Source: Flavobacteriales bacterium UBA7666
GTDB taxonomy: Bacteria > Bacteroidota > Bacteroidia > Flavobacteriales_D > Crocinitomicaceae
Assembly (NCBI GenBank): GCA_002483265.1
Contig: DLHO01000002.1
Span: 1-36,331, forward strand
Direction: 5' to 3'
Length of the DNA stretch: 36,331 nt
Below the pieces are notes generated by a model that made no database searches, was not told the origin of the DNA, and was given only the letters and a program-made list of their open reading frames with translations. Positions 32,101 through 36,331 of this stretch are shown in pieces. Numbering within the stretch: position 1 is the stretch's first letter; each line of letters starts with the position of its first letter. Both the position numbers and the translations under genes were made by a program.

Positions 32101-33820
32101 AAATGCATTTTTGGATCCGGATGTGATTTCAGATATTTCGGGAACACTTAAAGGAGTTATTCAGGCAAAGGGAAGTATTGAAGAACCCGAAATTACAGGA
32201 AATTTACAGCTAAAGAAGGGCGGTTTAAGAGTTGGGATTTTGGGAACACATTACAGTTTGGGCGGACCGCTCAAATTCGATGGGGAAAACGACGGTATTT
32301 ACGGAGCCTTTCCTGTTTTAGACGATGAAGGAAATACTGCTTACGCTATTGCTACCATATTCCACGACAATTTCAAGGACTTTTCTTTGGGTTTTGATAT
32401 TCATTTTGATGAATCTGTCGGTGGCTTCAGAGATCCGATCAGTAAAAGGCCGTTGAGCCCACCTAAAAAATTCATGGTTCTTAATACAGGGGATAAAGAA
32501 GGAGCGATATACTATGGAAAAGCATATGCTACCGGAATGGCGAGTATTCTGATCGAAAAAGGAAATACCGAGATCAATGTCAGTGCAAAAACTGAAAAAG
32601 GGACGGAAGTGAATTTACCGATGTATGGAGCGAAAGAGATCAGTGAATTTGATTTCATTGATTTCAATACCGATTCAATTGCCGGAGACAAGCAAATTGA
32701 TTTAACAGGTGTTGATCTAAAGTTGGATATTGAAGCCACACCTGATGCAAAGATTAAATTGATCCTGAACAATCAGACAGGTGAAGAAATTGAGGCAACC
32801 GGCCGGGGAAATATTCAATTGTCTATTGATCAACAGAAGCACGTTGCGATGTCAGGGCAATATATTATCAGCAGCGGACAGTACTTGTTTGTTTTGAACC
32901 CATTGAAAAAGCTGTTCCAAATCTCACAGGGAAGTAGTATTACCTGGACAGGCCGACCGGATGAAGCGAATCTGGATATCAAGGCATATTACAAAGTAAA
33001 TGCAAGTTTGGATGAATTGAACAAAGACCAAATTGGTGGTTCGGCAGAGACAAAATCCGAGGTTCATTGTGTGTTAAATATCGGTCAAACGCTTTCAAAT
33101 CCTTCGATTACGTTAGATATAGAAGTTCCGAATGTGAGTGAATCGGGGAAAGCAGTATTGAGTAAAATCCGATCGGATAAAGACGAACTGCAAAAGCAAT
33201 TTTTCGCACTACTTGCATTCAATCGATTCCAGGGAACAGGAGGGAACGGAAGTTACGGAGGAGTTGCGGAAGTTATTACACAGCAGCTAAATGCTGCTTT
33301 TGATCAGTTATCAAAAGATGTGAAAATCAATGTGGGTTATAATGATAATTCACTGACCGGCGACAAGAATTTTCAGTTGGGATTACAGCGGGCCTACGGA
33401 GCAAAACAAAATATTGTATTGAAAACCTCTCTTGGAGTTTCCAATAATACGACTACCGGAAGCACACAGAGCTCATTGATTGGTAGTTTTAACTTGGAGT
33501 ATCTGATCAATGATGACGGAACATTCCGGGTATCGATTTTTAATGAATCGAATGACAAGGGAATTTTAAGTAACAAGGATAAGGGAGAGTTTACTCAGGG
33601 GATTGGTTTGCATTATGAAGAGTCATTCAACAATATCTCCGAATCACGGATTATTGAGTTTTTCGCTAACTTGTTCAGAAAGAAGAACAAGGTGAACAAT
33701 TCCAAACGCAAAAATCGTGTTCCGGTAGATTTTATTCCGGGTCAGTCACCTGCTATTCAGGTAGAGAAAAAGGAGGAGGAAAACAATACACCTGCTACAG
33801 AACCGGCTCCAACCCCTTAA
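29186..33820 (+). CDS. TamB/AsmA-like translocation and assembly module protein (DUF490)
   Basis: A giant envelope-spanning protein of the AsmA/TamB bridge class, implicated in outer membrane biogenesis or lipid transport. 1544 aa, typical of Bacteroidota. One N-terminal membrane anchor (about 14-32, ISFEWVLLVLILFAFAIRT), then ELNTELRIGKIDIVFFDKIYLKDIFVRD, the AsmA-like opening. A long run of repetitive beta strands follows. The C-terminal TamB/DUF490 domain (about 1080-1490) has GNLQLKKGGLRVGILGTHYSL, GSSITWTGRPDEANLDIKAYY and the ending AAFDQLSKDVKINVGY...LGLQRAYG. The tail (1495-1544) is basic then Glu/Pro-rich. No TamA/BamA gene is adjacent. Divergent from tsaD with 24 bp between start codons, a pairing I recall in other Bacteroidota. 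Confidence 0.93.
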   Translation: MAKVLKILGRIVGISFEWVLLVLILFAFAIRTSQFQTYLGTLATNFLSKELNTELRIGKIDIVFFDKIYLKDIFVRDLHGDTLASLNQIMVRVKNFDLGGDYINLKSVGLLKGRVGIERDTITGDYNYEFIADYFSGKKSKKPKSDPPKVTIENVDIEWVTISYDDNRKGRNTYGMDYDHLKFNDVILHITKFKEEKGVIAFQVSHLQTQEKSGFWLKRLFANAIINPDKGVLLSNVEINTSRSTIYASKLNMLMSSLKGFNDFVDSVAFDAVIDSSRVSFWDVSQFGTALEGMNEVVSLSATVTKKVKDLKIDNLDLRFGTRSVVRGNYSLPDFRNLSASNFNERIDYALIDFSDIEKIKLPKDVGRRRLDFDEMIDRLQYTEVRNTTMRGSVDKFFLKSDKLQSVLGSVQLDNEITFTKLKEGGYEFNRTAGERYDIVVDSFNLAKFLDNSNFGNVTGQVYLSGIVGQKDMIRLETLEGEVTKFRFNDYTYSNISVTNGSFIKNILDADLIVNDPNLKLAFNGLIDVSKIQHFDFKVQIEKANLGLLNFTKDPESSFVGNLDLDLKGNSLETYEGLINANGIEFIEKGKEMALSELSLYIERNPASDRFELRSDILDADLTGKINFKTIPIAINNGLSDAFPSYFSPQKFPKGMESKDNFEMNATIKNSQDFLDIFAPKLEIAYGTVVKVQLDSRIHHQMLDIQSSKISYEKLMNEKSDAYLTNVVLHQEFTQGNGTLTLTADKTQLRDSLDVENIQLTMDGTKNIYKTDLIWNKDVPNTSDFDFVVDVREEGEFDIQVKPSYFSVKNNKWEIMNTGQMVYKKKHFEIKHLMLERDNQYLAVNGVLSENPEDYLTINAHELHVEEFSSLLGVGVKMEGSLDGTARLATPFTDIKVDGDFILNDFFLEGQEVGDVHVNGIWIDLEKKIILNGDLKYKDLQTFDFNGYYLPMKKEDNINFDLEFKDMNLSFANAFLDPDVISDISGTLKGVIQAKGSIEEPEITGNLQLKKGGLRVGILGTHYSLGGPLKFDGENDGIYGAFPVLDDEGNTAYAIATIFHDNFKDFSLGFDIHFDESVGGFRDPISKRPLSPPKKFMVLNTGDKEGAIYYGKAYATGMASILIEKGNTEINVSAKTEKGTEVNLPMYGAKEISEFDFIDFNTDSIAGDKQIDLTGVDLKLDIEATPDAKIKLILNNQTGEEIEATGRGNIQLSIDQQKHVAMSGQYIISSGQYLFVLNPLKKLFQISQGSSITWTGRPDEANLDIKAYYKVNASLDELNKDQIGGSAETKSEVHCVLNIGQTLSNPSITLDIEVPNVSESGKAVLSKIRSDKDELQKQFFALLAFNRFQGTGGNGSYGGVAEVITQQLNAAFDQLSKDVKINVGYNDNSLTGDKNFQLGLQRAYGAKQNIVLKTSLGVSNNTTTGSTQSSLIGSFNLEYLINDDGTFRVSIFNESNDKGILSNKDKGEFTQGIGLHYEESFNNISESRIIEFFANLFRKKNKVNNSKRKNRVPVDFIPGQSPAIQVEKKEEENNTPATEPAPTP
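29190..29197 (-). promoter_or_regulatory. -7 promoter box of tsaD, inside the tamB coding start
   Basis: Minus strand TACTTTTG, exact TAnnTTTG, 28 nt before the tsaD TTG. It overlaps tamB codons 2-4. Confidence 0.6.
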
Positions 33821-33905
33821 TTTCTGTATTTTGTTAGGAAAGTATTCGGATCTTTATAGGTCATTAATTGCACTTTAATTATTTTTACCGCCATTGAAAT
33901 TGTCT

Positions 33906-35390
33906 ATGAAAAAAGTTTTAATTGCAAATAGAGGAGAGATAGCTCGAAGAGTCATTCGCTCATTGAAGAAAATGAATATTGCTACGGTAGCAATCTATTC
34001 TGATGCAGATGCTAATGCTCCACATGTTTTGGAAGCAGATGAAGCGGTTTATGTTGGGAAATCTCCATCATCAGAGTCTTATTTGCAACAAGATGTGATC
34101 TTAAAATATTGCAAGGAATTAGGAGTTGAAGGAATTCATCCCGGATATGGTTTCTTGTCTGAAAATGCTGGTTTTGCCCGAAAGGTAAAAGAAGCAGGAA
34201 TTAAATTTATCGGGCCTTCTCCGGAAGCAATGGAAATCATGGGAGATAAACTTTCGGCGAAGCAAGCTGTGAAGAATTACAATGTTCCCTTGGTTCCCGG
34301 AGTTGACGAAGCAATTACAGATGTTGAAGCTGCTAAAAAAATTGCTGCGGAAGTCGGTTTTCCGATCTTGATCAAAGCTTCTGCCGGAGGTGGTGGAAAA
34401 GGAATGCGTTTAGTTGAAAACGTAGGAGAGTTTGAAGAGCAAATGAAAATGGCTCAAAGTGAAGCACGTTCTTCTTTTGGAGATGATGCCGTTTTTATTG
34501 AAAAATTCGTTACAAAACCACGTCACATTGAAATTCAGGTTTTTGCCGATCAAATGGGAAATACCGTTTACTTATTTGAGCGTGAATGTTCCATTCAGCG
34601 TCGTCATCAAAAAGTGATTGAAGAAGCTCCATCTGCTGTTTTAACTCCTGAATTGCGTAAGAAAATGGGTGAAGCTGCAGTTGCTGTTTGTAAAGCATGT
34701 AATTACGAAGGCGCAGGAACAGTTGAGTTCTTATTGGATGCCGAATTGAATTTCTATTTCCTGGAAATGAATACCCGTTTGCAGGTGGAGCATCCGGTTA
34801 CGGAAGAAATTACAGGAACGGATTTAGTTGAATGGCAGGTTCGTGTTGCACGTGGAGAGCGTTTACCCAAATTACAAGATGAATTAAGCATTCACGGACA
34901 TTCGATTGAAGTACGTGTCTATGCCGAAGATACCTTGAACGGATTTATTCCGGATATAGGGACATTGAACAGATACCGCAGACCACGAAAAGACATGGCG
35001 CGTGTGGATGATGCTTTCGAAGAAGGAATGGAAGTTCCAATCTATTACGATCCAATGATCGCCAAGTTGGTTGTTTGGGCAGAAAACAGAGAAGAAGCAA
35101 TTGAAAAAATGATCGTTGCAATCAACAATTACCAGATTTCCGGATTGAAAACAACCTTGGATTTTGGAAAGTTTGTTATGATGCACCCTGCATTTCAATC
35201 AGGAGACTTCGATACCAATTTCGTAAAACACTATTTCCAGGATCCAACAGTAATGTGGGAGATGTTTAAAGATGAAAAAGCAGCTTTGGAAGCAGGAATC
35301 GGACAAGTTTGGAATGATTTGACTGAGAAAACAAACAAAAATGCTGCTTCAAGAGAGATTACCTCCACTTGGAAATTACATGCTCATTAA
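33906..35390 (+). CDS. accC: Biotin carboxylase subunit of acetyl-/propionyl-CoA carboxylase
   Basis: ATP-dependent carboxylation of biotin on its carrier protein, the first half-reaction of an acyl-CoA carboxylase. 494 aa from MKKVLIANRGEIARRVI, about 45 residues longer than E. coli AccC (449). Biotin carboxylase N-domain (1-115), ATP-grasp domain with the glycine loop KASAGGGGKGMRLV and ERECSIQRRHQKVIEEAPS, EMNTRLQVEHPVTEEITG (catalytic region) and the C-domain (about 335-440). The extra C-terminal tail (DPTVMWEMFKDEKAALEA onwards) is helical and lacks a biotinyl Met-Lys-Met site. No accB or carboxyltransferase gene is beside it, so acetyl- versus propionyl-CoA use is open. A TTG at 33894 in frame adds four residues; the ATG is preferred. 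TATTTTTA (33880-33887) is a possible weak -7 box. Confidence 0.9.
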   Translation: MKKVLIANRGEIARRVIRSLKKMNIATVAIYSDADANAPHVLEADEAVYVGKSPSSESYLQQDVILKYCKELGVEGIHPGYGFLSENAGFARKVKEAGIKFIGPSPEAMEIMGDKLSAKQAVKNYNVPLVPGVDEAITDVEAAKKIAAEVGFPILIKASAGGGGKGMRLVENVGEFEEQMKMAQSEARSSFGDDAVFIEKFVTKPRHIEIQVFADQMGNTVYLFERECSIQRRHQKVIEEAPSAVLTPELRKKMGEAAVAVCKACNYEGAGTVEFLLDAELNFYFLEMNTRLQVEHPVTEEITGTDLVEWQVRVARGERLPKLQDELSIHGHSIEVRVYAEDTLNGFIPDIGTLNRYRRPRKDMARVDDAFEEGMEVPIYYDPMIAKLVVWAENREEAIEKMIVAINNYQISGLKTTLDFGKFVMMHPAFQSGDFDTNFVKHYFQDPTVMWEMFKDEKAALEAGIGQVWNDLTEKTNKNAASREITSTWKLHAH

Positions 35391-35408
35391 ATAATCTAAT
35401 TAAATATT

Positions 35409-35441
35409 AAAAAAGGCTACCAATTTAGAGTAGCCTTTTTT
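35409..35441. terminator. Bidirectional terminator between accC and the beta-barrel gene
   Basis: AAAAAAGGCTAC and GTAGCCTTTTTT form a 12-bp perfect stem with a 9-nt loop, lying between two convergent stops (35390 and 35445). A and T tracts in the stem give U-runs in both directions. Confidence 0.9.
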
Positions 35442-35444
35442 ATG

Positions 35445-36329
35445 TCAATACAATTTGATTTTTAACATCAATTGCAACCTGCTATTTCTATCAAAAGTAT
35501 CATTGAACGTATTGTTTTTTGTGATATCCGTGAAGCCGAAATGGTACAAAGCATGAGCAGACATGAATCTGCTGAATTGATACGAATATCCAATTGAAGC
35601 TGAGAAGTTGAAGCGATTGAATGTGCTGTAATATAATTTACTGTTGGTTCTACTATTGCTCTCAGAAGTGTAATTCTGAATTTCATAATGTTCTCCCGGA
35701 TCTGTCAGTAAGTATTCAATTCCGAAACCTGCAGTCAATTGGTGTTTTTCACCCAGTTGATAACTTATTTGAGGAGATAAACTGATGTAATTCAGGGTCG
35801 TTTTATTCAGAATCGTAGTTGTATTGTCAGAATTTGTTGTGTCACCAACCTTTCGTTTGTAAGAGATTCTTGAGATAGAGTGGTATTCTAAACCTGCTCC
35901 GATCGCTAATTTCGGTTTGATCCGATAATTGTAGGAAATACCAATACTTTCTCTGAATGTGACACGGTTTTGTAATTCTTTCATACCAAACAAGGTATTC
36001 ACTCCCAAATTGAAGTACACGTGGTTTTTGCGCAAATCAGTACTCGGCTGCACTTGACTTGGGTAATTTTGCGTATTGATGGAATTGAGCGTTGTGTCTT
36101 TTGCAAAAGCTAACAATGCGGGTTTCAATGGTAAAACTGTAAAATCGGTTACCTCGATCGAATCGGGGACTGGTTTTTCTGTCAATTCGTCCTGATAGCT
36201 ATGTGGATTCTGTCTTGTGTTCTCAATCCGTCTCTGAGGCTTCGCTATGTTATGGATGGCCACACCCGAATTGACATCGGTGGAAGTATCGAGAATGGTA
36301 GTTGCTCCTCTATTGTTGTTGTTGTTGTT
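35445..36329 (-). CDS. Outer membrane beta-barrel protein with Asn-rich linker (5' end outside window)
   Basis: The frame is open through the right edge: a GTG at 36263 is internal, and the codons before it read NNNNNN-RGATTILDTSTDVNSG. At least 294 residues are in the window. The N-terminal part is a low-complexity linker (poly-Asn from AAC repeats, then polar residues to about 80 residues into the visible part). The C-terminal 190 residues are an outer membrane beta-barrel: HVYFNLGVNTLFGMKE, ESIGISYNYRIKPKLAIGAGLEY, LSPQISYQLGEKHQLTAGFGIEYLL, FNFSASIGYSYQF, and the end RLQLMLKIKLY. Such two-part proteins in Bacteroidota often have a cytoplasmic head, one membrane helix, a linker and a PorT-like barrel. 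Whether that holds here depends on sequence beyond the window. Function unknown. Confidence 0.78.
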   Translation of the reverse strand, partial: NNNNNNRGATTILDTSTDVNSGVAIHNIAKPQRRIENTRQNPHSYQDELTEKPVPDSIEVTDFTVLPLKPALLAFAKDTTLNSINTQNYPSQVQPSTDLRKNHVYFNLGVNTLFGMKELQNRVTFRESIGISYNYRIKPKLAIGAGLEYHSISRISYKRKVGDTTNSDNTTTILNKTTLNYISLSPQISYQLGEKHQLTAGFGIEYLLTDPGEHYEIQNYTSESNSRTNSKLYYSTFNRFNFSASIGYSYQFSRFMSAHALYHFGFTDITKNNTFNDTFDRNSRLQLMLKIKLY

Positions 36330-36331
36330 GT
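36312..36331. repeat. Trinucleotide (GTT/AAC) microsatellite
   Basis: On the minus strand at least five AAC codons and one AAT in a row, continuing past the window edge, encode poly-Asn in the linker of the beta-barrel gene. Prone to slippage in threes. Confidence 0.8.

Overview
The window looks like chromosomal core DNA from a Bacteroidota bacterium of the order Flavobacteriales. A Crocinitomicaceae/Fluviicola-like member is my best guess, and the genus is only inference. Evidence: a PorP/SprF-family protein and two proteins with type-B type IX secretion (T9SS) sorting domains; eight exact matches to the Bacteroidota -7 box TAnnTTTG just upstream of genes; few Shine-Dalgarno sequences; AT-rich DNA; a fused E1 alpha/beta 2-oxoacid dehydrogenase; and the tsaD/tamB divergent pair. 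I see no tRNA, rRNA, CRISPR array, insertion sequence, integrase or phage gene.

Layout, left to right. (1) 2-898: 3' part of a PorP/SprF-like protein that starts left of the window. (2) 1247-2851: prfC (RF3). (3) 2918-3355 (-): small HsdR_N-type PD-(D/E)XK protein, divergent from the tight operon holA-rsmE-DUF4159 (3791-6131). (4) 6634-6885: GlsB/YeaQ membrane protein. (5) 7092-10063 (-): arginase then argS. (6) 10182-14970: two related envelope proteins, ftsK, lolA. (7) 15092-18647 (-): gdhA and the E1 alpha-beta fusion. (8) 18858-24754: small secreted protein and two paralogous T9SS type-B surface proteins. (9) 24939-26802: porin and a CHAP/NlpC-like secreted protein. (10) 26799-29161 (-): tsaD and an RsmF-like methyltransferase. 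(11) 29186-35390: tamB-like giant and biotin carboxylase. (12) 35445-right edge (-): beta-barrel protein whose start is outside the window.

Functionally the window mixes translation and tRNA/rRNA modification (prfC, rsmE, argS, rsmF, tsaD), replication and chromosome segregation (holA, ftsK), envelope biogenesis and secretion (lolA, tamB, porin, PorP, T9SS cargo) and central metabolism (arginase, glutamate dehydrogenase, E1, biotin carboxylase). Several start sites were moved inward from the longest frame because a -7 box lies inside the apparent extension.

I found no obvious new multi-gene system. The least explained material is between the genes: long perfect palindromes, TCCCGAT/ATCGGGA palindromes, AATTCG-type short repeats running into -7 boxes, and AATTGA-armed inverted repeats. 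These resemble families of dispersed intergenic elements. Also worth a look are -7 boxes 4-5 nt from start codons, which predict leaderless mRNAs, and the overlapping tsaD/tamB promoters.
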